Shown here: one piece after another, positions 32,365 through 42,933 of the stretch
How the letters are laid out: each line of letters begins with the position of its first letter
Position numbering within the stretch: the first letter of the stretch is position 1
Made by a program: the position numbers and the translations under genes
Assembly: GCA_916610825.1 (NCBI GenBank)
Contig: OU744446.1
Coordinates: forward strand, 34,635,833-34,699,832
Direction: 5' to 3'
DNA length: 64,000 nt
Origin: Haliclystus octoradiatus
Taxonomy: Eukaryota > Cnidaria > Staurozoa > Stauromedusae > Haliclystidae
The notes under the pieces: generated by a model
What the model saw: only the letters and a program-made list of their open reading frames with translations
Databases searched by the model: none
What the model was told of the DNA's origin: nothing

Positions 32365-35103
32365 TTAAAGGAGTTTCGCCCCTCGAAAAGAGAAACTGCG
32401 TTTTCCACGATCGGTTGTGACCCGAGGTAGGCGTGGTTCCCCTTTCCTTCTAGTGTTGTATACAGTTGTAATGTCCGAAATAATAAGTTCTTTTGCTAAC
32501 ATTGTTGTTCGAATTTCATCTTCCTGGAATACATTTAACCAATTTAATTGTTCTAAGTTATCGTTCATTTGTGTAAATTTTCGTTTACAAAGTACAATTT
32601 TTGATGCTTTATTAATGACATCACGTTGGAATTTTTTCAATAATGTTTCGCAACAGCAGCTCCAGACAGGTAATGCATACAATGCTGGCTGAATTATCAT
32701 TGATTCTATTATTGATTTCAGCATTTCTAATGGTAGATCATCTTTAACTTTTTTGATGTTATGTAGTCGAATTCTTGCTGTTTTGATAATGTTTGTGATG
32801 TGTTGTCTGTAGCTGTGCTGATCGTCAAAAGTAACTCCTAGGTTCTTCGCACATGATACATAATCTATAGTGTTGTTATTTAATGTTATGATAGGGTTGA
32901 TACTAGATGTTTTTACTTGCTTGTGGCCTATACACATAGCTTTTGTTTTTGATACATTTAGCGATAAGAAGTTGTTTTGGCACCAGTTTTGAATTTTTTC
33001 CAAGTCCATATTGATCTTTTCACTGGCTTCAATATGTGAATTAATGTTTTTAGGATTGAAGGTATGAATAAGCTGCGTGTCATCGGCATATTGCCAGGAT
33101 TTGCAGTTTTTAATGACATCGGGGATGTCGTTGACGTAAATAATGAAAAGAAGTGGCCCCAGAATTGAACCCTGAGGGACACCACAGGAAAGATACATTT
33201 TTTCTGATGTTACATCACCAACTTTAATAAACTGATTTCTATCTTTTAAATAAGATGTAATCCACTTCATAGCTTTAGATTTTAATCCTAAAGACACAAG
33301 TTTTTGACTTAATACTGAATGACAAATACTATCAAAGGCTTTTGACATATCTAAAAGTAATAAAACTGACAATTCATGCTGATCCATTGCCTTCAGTATG
33401 GTATCAGAAATCTCAAGTAGCGCAGTTACTGTTGAACAACCAAGCTTGTATCCATGTTGTGAAGTTGTGAGAGATTCTTTGACGTGATCGTATAATTGAT
33501 GGTAAATAATGCGTTCAGTCAATTTGGATAGTAATGATAATAAGGATATAGGACGATGTTGACCAGGTTCTTGTGCCTCAGGTACTTTAGGAATTGGTGT
33601 TATTTGTGCAGTTTTGAAAATGGCAGGAAAAATGGATAGTTCTATTGACATGTTGATTAGAGTTGTAATTTGTGTTATGATTGCAGGTAAAGACGTTTTT
33701 AAGATATAACCATTAATTCCATCACTTCCTGGAGAACTCCAGTTTGAGAATCGTGAGACAGCTTTTATGATATCAATATTGTTGACTTGATGAAAATCAA
33801 ATGTTGGGGGTAATTTAGGAGGGATTAGTAATGTTTCTTGAGGTGTACATAAGTTTTTAATATTCTCACCAACGTCACAAAAGAACTTATTCATCGCATT
33901 TAACTCTTCAACTGAATCAATCGAACATTTTGCTTGTTGTGAGGGTTTTGTTAATTTCTGAATTAGATGCCAGGTTTCTTTCGGGTCTCCATTACACATC
34001 TTGAATTTATTATGATGGTACCGATGACGAGCTGACTTTGAAATTTTATTCAATTTGTTTCTTTCTAGATGGTAACAGAGCCAGTCATTTGAATCTCTTG
34101 TTGTCATGGCAACGTGGCGGAGATGATTTCGGTGTTTCATTTGATGACGTATTGTAGGAGTAACCCAGGGTGCATGTTGAGGATGGTCGATTATAGTTTT
34201 TAGTGGAGCGTGTTTGTTTAGTGCAGTGATAAGAATTTGTTGTAAAGTAAAGGAGGCTTGTTCAATATCTTGTTCATTTACGTAATTATTAAATATTGAC
34301 CAATCAGTAGATAGCAAATCATCACAAAAGGATTGAGGATTGAAATCTTTGTACATACGAATTTGTTTAATTTTTATTTCAGGTATAGGTTTGGTGACAT
34401 GTAATTCAATTTTAAGTCCTAGATGGTCGGAGCTGCATGGTATGCAAGTAGAACATTTTAAAATGCTTTCGTTGAAATTTGAAGAGCTGACAACATAATC
34501 TATTTGGCTGATGGTGTTTTCTGTAACTCTTGTTGGGTCAGTAACGTGGGACAACATGTCATATTCATCTAGAAATTGTTTCATTGTGCTACTTTCAGTT
34601 GATGATCTAAGTAGATCAATATTTAGGTCACCAACTATAACAAATGGTTGCTCTGGAATTGATTGTATAGTTTGTTCGAGTGTTGAAATTGCAGATTGAT
34701 ATATATTTGATCGAGGACAATAGCAGTTAATAATATAAAAAGATTTCGAGGAAGTATTTATTTTGATGACTAATTGTTCATATGATATTGCAACAGATTT
34801 TATCGTTAGCTTTTTATCAACAGATACCTTTATGTTTGACTTGTAGAAAATAGCAGTGCCACCTTGATTGCCATGGCGATCATTTCTAAGACATTTATAT
34901 CCTGATATTTCACAAATTGAGCCTTCACTACACCAAGTTTCTTGGATAGCAATAATATCAACTTTATGTTGCTGTGAATATAGTTCTAGCTCAGCAACTT
35001 TACTAAGTGTGAGGCATTGGCAATTGATTGAAATTAATGTAATTAAATTATTGTTGAGGGTGGTGATTTTATTAGAGATAATATTTGGTAGAGGTTGGCT
35101 CAG
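32365..35103 (-). CDS. LINE 3 ORF2: APE endonuclease and reverse transcriptase
   Basis: One open frame of 912 codons. APE endonuclease first (DIIAIQETWCSEG, INCYCPRSN, VIVGDLNIDLL, SSDHLGLKIE), then linker (WVTPTIRHQMKHRN), RT with SPGSDGINGYILK, LLLLDMSKAFDSI, GVPQGSILGPLL and catalytic YADDT (in WQYADDTQL), and a C-terminus ending KRSFSFRGAKLL. No Met occurs until 34584, after most of the endonuclease, and the frame is preceded by the ORF1 stop in the same frame. It could therefore be made as an ORF1 fusion by stop read-through, or by non-AUG starting. No disabling change is seen. Confidence 0.9.
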   Translation of the reverse strand: MSQPLPNIISNKITTLNNNLITLISINCQCLTLSKVAELELYSQQHKVDIIAIQETWCSEGSICEISGYKCLRNDRHGNQGGTAIFYKSNIKVSVDKKLTIKSVAISYEQLVIKINTSSKSFYIINCYCPRSNIYQSAISTLEQTIQSIPEQPFVIVGDLNIDLLRSSTESSTMKQFLDEYDMLSHVTDPTRVTENTISQIDYVVSSSNFNESILKCSTCIPCSSDHLGLKIELHVTKPIPEIKIKQIRMYKDFNPQSFCDDLLSTDWSIFNNYVNEQDIEQASFTLQQILITALNKHAPLKTIIDHPQHAPWVTPTIRHQMKHRNHLRHVAMTTRDSNDWLCYHLERNKLNKISKSARHRYHHNKFKMCNGDPKETWHLIQKLTKPSQQAKCSIDSVEELNAMNKFFCDVGENIKNLCTPQETLLIPPKLPPTFDFHQVNNIDIIKAVSRFSNWSSPGSDGINGYILKTSLPAIITQITTLINMSIELSIFPAIFKTAQITPIPKVPEAQEPGQHRPISLLSLLSKLTERIIYHQLYDHVKESLTTSQHGYKLGCSTVTALLEISDTILKAMDQHELSVLLLLDMSKAFDSICHSVLSQKLVSLGLKSKAMKWITSYLKDRNQFIKVGDVTSEKMYLSCGVPQGSILGPLLFIIYVNDIPDVIKNCKSWQYADDTQLIHTFNPKNINSHIEASEKINMDLEKIQNWCQNNFLSLNVSKTKAMCIGHKQVKTSSINPIITLNNNTIDYVSCAKNLGVTFDDQHSYRQHITNIIKTARIRLHNIKKVKDDLPLEMLKSIIESMIIQPALYALPVWSCCCETLLKKFQRDVINKASKIVLCKRKFTQMNDNLEQLNWLNVFQEDEIRTTMLAKELIISDITTVYNTRRKGEPRLPRVTTDRGKRSFSFRGAKLL

Positions 35104-35670
35104 TCAATCAGTCTGAATTGGGGGAGAATCTGAATAAAGAGGAAAGCAAGAATTTCGTTTTACTATTGTGAAATTCCTTACCATGTAACGTTTGTTTTGG
35201 TCTGAAATATTTGAATTCAGTTGCCGGCATTCATTTCGAAGGTCGTGCAAAAGACGTTGTTCGTCTTTCGTAAAATCAGGATTTATATAAATATCTTTGT
35301 ACATAGGGTTCAACCTCAGCATTTTTGACAATATGAAGCATTCTCTCTTCTGTGTTGTAGATTTCAATTTTATTCTTATTAACTGCTGTTCTTTTCCGAT
35401 CCGTTCTGTGTTTTCAATCTCTATCCTGTTGTCTGGATCAAGCTTTTTACAAAGTGATTGAAACGCCTCTTTGTCGTTCTTATTGTCTGTAATCGGTAGA
35501 CCATGAACTATTATGTTATTTTTCAATTGGTCTTTCTCGCCAATATGGTGGATTGCACGTTCATGTAGCTTTTGTTGTTGCCCTAGTTTTAATACCGCTG
35601 CAAAACTTGGCTTTTCATTAGATTTAATGGTTATTACAGGATTTATTTTTGTATTATCAGCATTATCAGT
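35104..35670 (-). CDS. LINE 3 ORF1, 5' truncated
   Basis: Open frame entering from the truncation point near 35670 and ending in TGA at 35104-35106. It includes KPSFAAVLKLGQQQKLHERA, NNIIVHGLPITD, ENTERIGKEQQLIRIKLKS and DEQRLLHDLRNECRQLN, the RNA-binding type of ORF1 seen in many CR1/L2-like LINEs. The first Met (35526) is internal, so the true N-terminus is lost. The next codon after TGA continues as ORF2 in the same frame. Confidence 0.75.
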   Translation of the reverse strand, partial: TDNADNTKINPVITIKSNEKPSFAAVLKLGQQQKLHERAIHHIGEKDQLKNNIIVHGLPITDNKNDKEAFQSLCKKLDPDNRIEIENTERIGKEQQLIRIKLKSTTQKRECFILSKMLRLNPMYKDIYINPDFTKDEQRLLHDLRNECRQLNSNISDQNKRYMVRNFTIVKRNSCFPLYSDSPPIQTD

Positions 35671-35796
35671 GTGATTGATTGATTGATTGATTGATAGCAG
35701 TTTATTAAAGACATATAAACAGTTTACAGTTTTAAGATTAAGGTATTATATTTATTTACATTGGTTATTTAATTACGCTAGTGCTGCTTCTTGATG

Positions 35797-35798
<2 letters not shown>
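35671..35798 (-). mobile_element. LINE 3 family, second copy: 3' end only
   Basis: TGATTGATTGATTGATTGAT, then GCAGTTTATTAAAGACATAT and about 100 bp that repeat the 3' UTR at 32104-32210 almost exactly. This severely 5'-truncated copy lies head to tail with LINE 3. Confidence 0.85.

Positions 35799-35834
<36 letters not shown>
35799..35834. repeat. (TG)n microsatellite, right part
   Basis: GT units resume directly after the truncated LINE copy. With 31903-32081 it flanks both LINE copies. Confidence 0.9.
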
Positions 35835-35835
<1 letters not shown>

Positions 35836-36135
35836 TGTTTTTGTATTTTATTTTATTTTAATATCGTATTCATAGTAATTTATTAGCTACAATAGCTACA
35901 ATATCGGATATATTTCATGTACATCCATCTTTTTTGATTGGCATGTGAAACTGAAATTCCAAAAAATAGCAGGATTCTTTGAAACTTGAAAACCTTGAAA
36001 TTGAAAGCTAATTGTGGGGCTGAATCTTGGTACCAAATATAAGAAAAAATGTGGGTGGAGGAAGGAAGTTGATCAAATCCTGCGATAGAGGATGATAATA
36101 CTTCATTATGAATTCTTATTAGCAGATCCACTTAC

Positions 36136-36297
36136 CGCATGGTGTATCAGCACAAGCAATGGTTTGAGTTAATGGGCCTACACAATCATTCCCTGATCCA
36201 ACAGGTGATGGATTTGTGCATGTCCGTGTTTGTTGCTGGATTCCAGTAGAGCAGCATTCGCCAGGTGTATCTTCCCAAGCTGTAAAGACGCCATCAA
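36136..36297 (-). CDS. TSP1 gene exon 6: repeat 5, divergent
   Basis: Acceptor TTATTTAG, donor GTAAGT, phase 1 to 1. Reads DGVFTAWEDTPGECCSTGIQ then RTCTNPSPVGSGNDCVG and ACADTPCG. The first Trp is Phe and the CSVTCG core has become CCSTG, so the repeat fold may be altered, but the second half is normal. Confidence 0.85.
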
Positions 36298-36950
36298 CTA
36301 AATAAAAATATTTATTATAAACTTTAATAAACAATCTTAAAATTATAGATATCAAAGACTTTTCTTGCATAGCTCTATTTGATATGATGATCATGAATAT
36401 GCATCAGAGATACCATTTTCATGGAAATTTACAGGAGGAAATACTTTCACTTAGACCTTTGAATGAATTGCGAGAAACAGCAGTAAAGCACATTTATATT
36501 TACAAGTATGCTAAGATTTCTTTTATAGCGATCTTATATCAGGCAGATACAGAATTCCGTGGCACAATATATATTTAGCTAGGTCAAAACGGACAAACAT
36601 TTTCATGGAACATGAATGTTCGATGTCATTGTCATATTCGTTCGTTGGGCATGCTAACCGTATAGAACAATGTATTCTGTCTAATGTTCGCGGGACAAAT
36701 TTCGAAAACATTTGAATGTTCTGCGGATGTAATGGAATGTGGAAGACCCTACGTTTTATGCTATTATAATCTCTGCTCTGTGATTGGTTATGGTCTAGTA
36801 GCGGATTGAATCTCGTAATGTCAGAAATTTTGTATGTTAACTTAGGTCAATCGCATGGATTGATTCCACATGAAAAGTATCAGAGTTATAGCGGAGTTTT
36901 CTATTTATTAGTATTTCAGTTTTTGTAAATTTTATTATAGAACGTCATCA

Positions 36951-37530
36951 TGTCAAAGAAACACCCTGATGAATTTTTGTCAGATGGTAGCTATGATTAC
37001 GAAGGTAGCGAAGACCAGGATAAGCTGTTAAATGCCTTGAACACCTAGATAAAACAAGATTGAGTAAAAAGAGAATTGTTGTTGTTAATTTAAAAAGGCC
37101 TGAAATTACTGATCTAGATATCCAACCTACGTCTTTTAAGAAGAGTCACAGGTGTTAATTGAAAGACCCGAAAAGAAAATCCAAATCGGAAGAAAATATT
37201 GTAGTCAAATTGATATCATTACTTGAAGAAAGAAAATGCCTTTGGGACGTCCAAGAGGAATGGTACCATCTGAGAGATGTTAAAGATAAAGAAAAGATCT
37301 CAAACCAAATGGATATAGATTTTATTGAAAGAAATTAAAAAATTTTGTCACTCAGAGCGCAGTTAGGCGGAGAGACTGCAAAAGTGAAACAAAAAAGTCT
37401 GGCCAAGGAACCGATAAGCTCTACAAGCCAACTTGGCAATATTACCAGCTACTGAAATTTTTGGTTCCACCGATGCAGGCCGGTAAAGATAGGGACAATA
37501 CTCGATCTGGTATCACGATTAAATAAAAGT
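36951..37530 (+). pseudogene. MADF-like pseudogene
   Basis: Plus-strand frames broken by stops and shifts read SKKHPDEFLSDGSYDYEGSE, then LISLLEERKCLWDVQEEWYH and LRDVKDKEKISNQM, then LYKPTWQYYQLLKFLVPPM. The LWDV.....Y.LRD..K pattern is the opening of a MADF (Myb/SANT-like) DNA-binding domain, found in host factors and in the second protein of PIF/Harbinger transposons. More of the copy may continue at 38567-38815, after the foldback element. Not functional. Confidence 0.6.
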
Positions 37531-37896
37531 AATGAAGACATTGTCGCCATACCGAAGGGACCCGTACCACTCCTCTATTTCTAGATGAGTGGCTATTTTC
37601 GCTGAGAGCAATAATTTTAAACGCTCTTTGTTGATCTCAGCTGCGACACTGCAGATCAATTCCACAGATCTCATGGCAGCAGATAGGCCTTGATTGTCAA
37701 TGCATAACGATGCGCCACAGCTACTCACAATGCAATTACCTCTTGACCATTCCATCCGCCATCCTCAGATGGTACTCATTTGATGTTTCAGATAAAAGTC
37801 AATGCCGAGTTGACCTTCGGGGGATTTGAACCACAGTCGATCAGATTTGATCCGATCAGAAGTTCGGTTGGTCTGCCATCTGAGCTAATCCTCCCT
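37520..37896 (-). mobile_element. tRNA-derived SINE
   Basis: The minus-strand head (37896-37811) reads GATTAGCTCAGATGGCAGAC (box A region) and GGTTCAAATCC (perfect box B), followed by a body of about 290 bp. The 78-codon minus frame inside the body is by chance. Transcribed by pol III if intact, and it would need a LINE for mobility. Confidence 0.65.
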
Positions 37897-38020
37897 ATGA
37901 TTGAATCAGACAAGTAAGACGAAAAAACAGATGAAAAGACAATTTAGGAAAAAGCGAGATTCTCAAAAAAATCTCTGCTCAAGGAATGCATCAATGCCTT
38001 GAATAAGCGTGTGATAATTC

Positions 38021-38566
38021 CATAGACTTACATAGACTGCTGACGAAGATGTGCAATATGGGGAACAAAGATGGCTGACGCAATGGACTTATTTTAGCCT
38101 TCTCCTCATTGACATTTTCAAAATAATTTGATCAAAATGATTTAAACAGAATGATTTTTTCAGATGTTCTCACTGTTATAGAAAGATAGTTTAAATAGGA
38201 TTTACCTCCCAGCGAAGTGAGATTTGTTCATAGGATCACAATTATTTTCAAACATTTATGAATAATTTAAAATCAGGCCGGAGACAAAGGAATATATTAA
38301 AAAAAAGCTTTACCTTCAAATACGATTACAAAATAGATGTTTTATCTCATATATGATGCAACTTGAAATTGGTAGTCATAAATAACTTTCATTAAAAAAA
38401 ATCCTGTTTCATTTAGAAAGAAAACTTGCTCAAAAAGTGGCTTGAAATTTTAGCTGTTTTCAAGCCTCTGTTTTGGTACTTTGCGTCAGCTATTATGGAT
38501 GCCCATGGTCAATATGTGTTTTCCATGAAATTTGGCAATGGAATCAGTAGTCTATGTAAGTCTGTG
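38021..38566. mobile_element. 546-bp inverted-end element with 8-bp target duplication
   Basis: Ends CATAGACTTACATAGACT and AGTCTATGTAAGTCTGTG are inverse (one mismatch). Flanks GATAATTC and AATAATTC make an 8-bp duplication with one change, as for hAT-type elements. Subterminal GGCTGACGCAATGG and TTGCGTCAGCTATTATGG are also inverse. A related sequence starts near 47100. No coding. Confidence 0.7.
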
Positions 38567-38869
38567 AATAATTCCAGGCAATGCAGCATCAAAAGAACCT
38601 ATTGATCACTGTGATATGTATGTTGACAATGCTCTAAACTCTTTCATGAAACTTGAAAGAGATATTGCCGAAAAGAGAGGTGGAAGAGAACCATCTAATA
38701 ACATTGACCTGACCCAGTCAGTTGTAGCTTCCCCATCTAATAAAACTATGTTGAGATGGATAGTGAACCAGTGTCAGAGCCTCTCAACTTACCACACTTA
38801 TATAGTACCATAAGGAGAAATATCAGCATAGGATTTATTAAGTGTATAAATGAATAAGGTGCTATTAAA

Positions 38870-39054
38870 CAAATAGTTCATACTTTCCGTGAACTATGCT
38901 CTGATAGCACCACGAGAGGCAAGTAAGGAGAAAACGAGAAGGCATCAGAAAATTACGAGCCGCCTCGGTGAATAACTTTCGCCTTCGAGTTTCCTCCTGA
39001 AGTGACTCGAGTGGTGCTATCAGAGCATAGTTTCCGGAAAGTATGAACTGTTTG
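38870..39054. mobile_element. 185-bp foldback element
   Basis: Arms of about 47 bp: AATAGTTCATACTTTCCGTG at the left, CCGGAAAGTATGAACTGTTT at the right, with ATGCTCTGATAGCACCAC mirrored by GTGGTGCTATCAGAGCAT. Loop about 90 bp. No coding. Confidence 0.75.
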
Positions 39055-40771
39055 GTTTACAACATAGTCAGCCCCGATCTGTGACTGTTGGGGACGTTTT
39101 TCAGAGCACTTTCTGATCTTTACAATCCATGATCAAGTATGTAATTCTCCTATTTTCGTGACGTCACAGGAAGAAAGCTGAGTCGAGAGCTGTACATTCG
39201 CCTTTTTATATCAACTGAAAGCTGCGAGGAAAAAAAGATCTCGAGAAATTTATATTTCTCTCGGATTTCTCTTTTTGGAATTGAAAGAATGGATGCTTAA
39301 CATCGTTTTCTTAGATAGTCATTGATTCTTATCTTTAAACAATATTTTTTTATGTTTTTATGTGTGTTATTCATTATGGAAAATTGACTGCAAAAACTTG
39401 AAAATGAAAGAAAATGTTTCTTACCTATAATTTGAACAATTTCGTAAAAAGCCGTGAACGCAAAGAAATAAATAAAACAAAGAAATATTTATTGACTAAA
39501 TGTTTGCTAATTGCCTATTTTAAAGAGCAGATTATTGAATTTATGATAACTTTTTAACTAACTGATTATCTAATGTTGCTAACTTTCATTTGGAAAAATG
39601 GTTTAATTATTTGAAATTTTAGCGGCTGAATTTGTTTAGCCTATGTTTTGGTTTTGGTAGTTTATTGAAAGCTTGCCTTTCTATGCCAGGAATTTAGTGC
39701 TAATACTAATATCTTGGAACTTTCAAAAATTGGCCATAAAAAGATGAGGGGACTTATAAATGAAATGAAGTTATGTTATGTTATGTTATGTTTTTTCAAT
39801 TATCAATATTGTAAAAGTTGAAAGTTAGGCAAATTGTTTTTGAATTGTTAATTTGTGCAAAGTATTTCTATACACTTTAAACCTGTTTGTTTACTGGCTC
39901 AGATATTTCTACTGCAAGCCATTTGATTTATTTTGAACAACGGAGAAACTGCATGAAACAGTAACTCAATGAAATTGTATATGACTGTATATAATATAAT
40001 AACATAATAACATTCTCTTTGAATAACAGTTATTACATATATTTCGTGGAGAAATATTGTACAATTTATTTTACAGACCTTCTCATATGTATTTGTTTAT
40101 AAAACAATAACTATCTTGCTGTTAAATTACCTTTATTTGTTTATGAATTGAAATTGAAATTTTGAGGTAGTGAATTGAAAATTTGCTGTCGATTGTCGTT
40201 TTTCTATTTTAGAAAGGGTTATTACATTTGCAAATGTTTGTATTCATATTTATTAAACTCGGATTTCTTTGCTAGAGAATATTCGTTTGCTGGCTTGTTA
40301 AATCTACGATATAACTTCAATATTTCACTGCTTCAAATGTATAAGCGCATATAGGATTCTTTATACGATCAGCTGAATAATACTTTACAACTTCTACATA
40401 AATACTGTTGCAAACTTCACCAATGCTCAATTGCGTCTATTTTCAATCTATTAGTTAAAAATAGATCTGAATTAGCCTCATGAAGAGATCCGAATATGCT
40501 GATATAGCATTTCCCCTCTTGATTGCCATGGACAGTCCCTACCGCACAGATTCTAAAATATTACTTCTTCAATCAATTGATTTTTAAATTGCTGACGTTA
40601 GACTAATATCAGCCGGGGACGCTTGACACCAGCGCTTGAGAACAATTCTTTTTTTAATTATGTTTAATTTCCCTGTCGTGTTTATAAAGTGCCAACATTT
40701 TTTAAGAACCCACATGATAACAATTCAATACGGGAAATTTTTACAAAATATGTGATATGATGAAGCATTAC
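39055..40771. other. Intronic sequence without recognisable features
   Basis: Part of TSP1 intron 5. AT-rich; a short TTATG repeat at about 39773-39792 is all that stands out. Confidence 0.35.
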
Positions 40772-40951
40772 CTGGACAAGGATCCGAGTTGCATGTTTCT
40801 GTCTTTGTGTCACCATCAGGTGATGTAGAGCATGCGGCTCCAGTGCCAACGGGAGTTGGATTATCACATACTCTATTCAAACTCCGTACCCCTCCTCCAC
40901 AACCAGCAGAACACGTACTGGCCACTGCCCATTCCGACCAATCACCATCGA
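40772..40951 (-). CDS. TSP1 gene exon 5: repeat 4
   Basis: Acceptor TTTTTATAG, donor GTAATG, phase 1 to 1. Reads DGDWSEWAVASTCSAGCGGG then NRVCDNPTPVGTGAACS and CNSDPCPG. It is the most canonical repeat, with W..W and C..GCGGG. Confidence 0.9.
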
Positions 40952-42765
40952 CTATAAAAATACAGACACAAGTTTCAAGATTATGTTATTGTGAAAGGCT
41001 TTGTTGATATTCTATTATATATACTTAGTGGATCCCCACTATGTAGGAGAAAATCTGGAATCTAATACTGTGGATTGCTATAACTTTGAATGCAACGATG
41101 GTTATTACCATCTACTTATCAAGCCTAGTTTCAATTTAAATAGGAGGTATTAGCGATCTACGTCGGGTACCACCGATAAATGCAGAACATAATCACGGAG
41201 ATCTATTCACCGTCGTACACAATCAGTCTCGCAAAAGCACAGGTGAAAATCGCTGGTCTAGCTCCTGAAAGAGCATGTCTCGGATATTGGTTGTTTTGTT
41301 GTTTGCATAGAGAAAACCTTTTTGCGCTTTTTTTCTATATTCGATATACCTTTTTCTAAGAATAGTCGTAAAGAGGTACCACAGCCACATGAGAGGAAAA
41401 AAATCCCAAACTAAAATATTTTGACTTTGAAGACGTATATGACGTTCCTCAACGGCTGTACATCTTCAGCTGAACGTTGCATCTTTTCTTAAAACAAAAT
41501 TTAACAATAAAAACAAGTGTATTGGAAATAACGACAAACTGTAGAAAATTTAATGATCTTGTAGAACCAGTTCACATCAAAAATTGCGTTAAATTGCTGC
41601 ATCTTCGGAGTTAAGATATCTAAATTTAGATGATACTAATTATGATACACGGCCAGCCTTTGTGCCTCCTTTGAACACACACGTGATTTTGTATAATTAT
41701 TTCGTAGAACGAGAATGGAAGCTATTTATCCACGAACTGATTTGAATGTCACAAGTGCAATAGAGGTGGACATCATAGGGCATGTTAAGCTTGAAGAAAA
41801 TCAATTCAATTATTGTGGACGGAAGACAGAGTTGACAACTACGATTGAACTGATTCAAAATTTCATGTTAGTTTTTACTTCATACAAGTATATTGGGGAT
41901 TGAAATAACGTTTGAAATAACAGAATCGAAATTTATCACCAAAGCAAAATGAAATTATAACATTCTGTGACTTCTCTTTTTTAATATGGATACTTTACCA
42001 TTGACTAGTTTTTGAAATTTGAAAAAATTATGTTTAAAAATACGTGGAGTTTGTCTGAAAATGGTGCCTACCTCTGCATGTTTTCATATTGCATTTACGC
42101 ACGTAAGTTGTAAAAGTTAGAATCAAATGAATTTTATCAGTATTGATTGGAAATTAAACATTTTATTGAAGTTGCTTTGGTTTGCGTCAAACTTTTCAGA
42201 TAATCGCGACTGTTACTCCGACCCCGCTATTCATTTGTGAGCATACATATTTTTTGGCTATAAAAAGGCATTAGGCATATATTTTGAGTTTCGACACCGT
42301 CGTATGTACTTGAGCTTAGCAATGTTTGTATGTTATTCAAAATTGAAAAAGGATAAACTAGATTACTTTGTAAAGCATTTTGAAGCAAAAGTATTTTAGC
42401 CTCGCATCTTCTAATCAATCTTAAAGACAAACCGGAGGCTCCTGATCATTCTAAATTCTTTAATGAAAATCAAATGGTGACCAAGGCACTTAGAAAAAAA
42501 CTCATGATTGAAATCGATTAGCAGCAAACGAATCCAAACAAATAACTTGCATGGTTTTAAATTTATTACATGGCTATTTTTTGTGGGTATACACATTTTT
42601 AGATCCACTCATTCTCTTTAACAGCCGACTCAAAACCCATATCGTGAATGAGGAAGGGCCTTATTTACGATATGGATTTCTGGTTTGTTTCTAAAGAGCT
42701 CGTGGGTCTCAATTGAGAGAAACTCAATATTTCAAATTTAATGTCAAATTCTAGGAAAGCCTTAC
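40952..42765. other. TSP1 intron 4, nothing recognised
   Basis: AT-rich intron between repeats 3 and 4. Short open frames have no recognised similarity. Confidence 0.35.
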
Positions 42766-42933
42766 CGTCACAAGGAATAGCAGTAGGACAATTCACAGTG
42801 TTTGTGTCTGAACCAGGGCACGTTCCGCCGTTTTGTGGAGCAGGGTTGTTGCATTGCCTTGTCTCTATAGCCGTTCCAGGGCCACAGCCAGTACAAGGAT
42901 CCAGAATACTATATCCAGACCAGCCACCGTCAA
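42766..42933 (-). CDS. TSP1 gene exon 4: repeat 3
   Basis: Acceptor TTATCCTAG, donor GTAAGG, phase 1 to 1. Reads DGGWSGYSILDPCTGCGPGT then RQCNNPAPQNGGTCPG and NCPTAIPCDG. The CSVTCG position is reduced to CTGCG. Confidence 0.88.
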
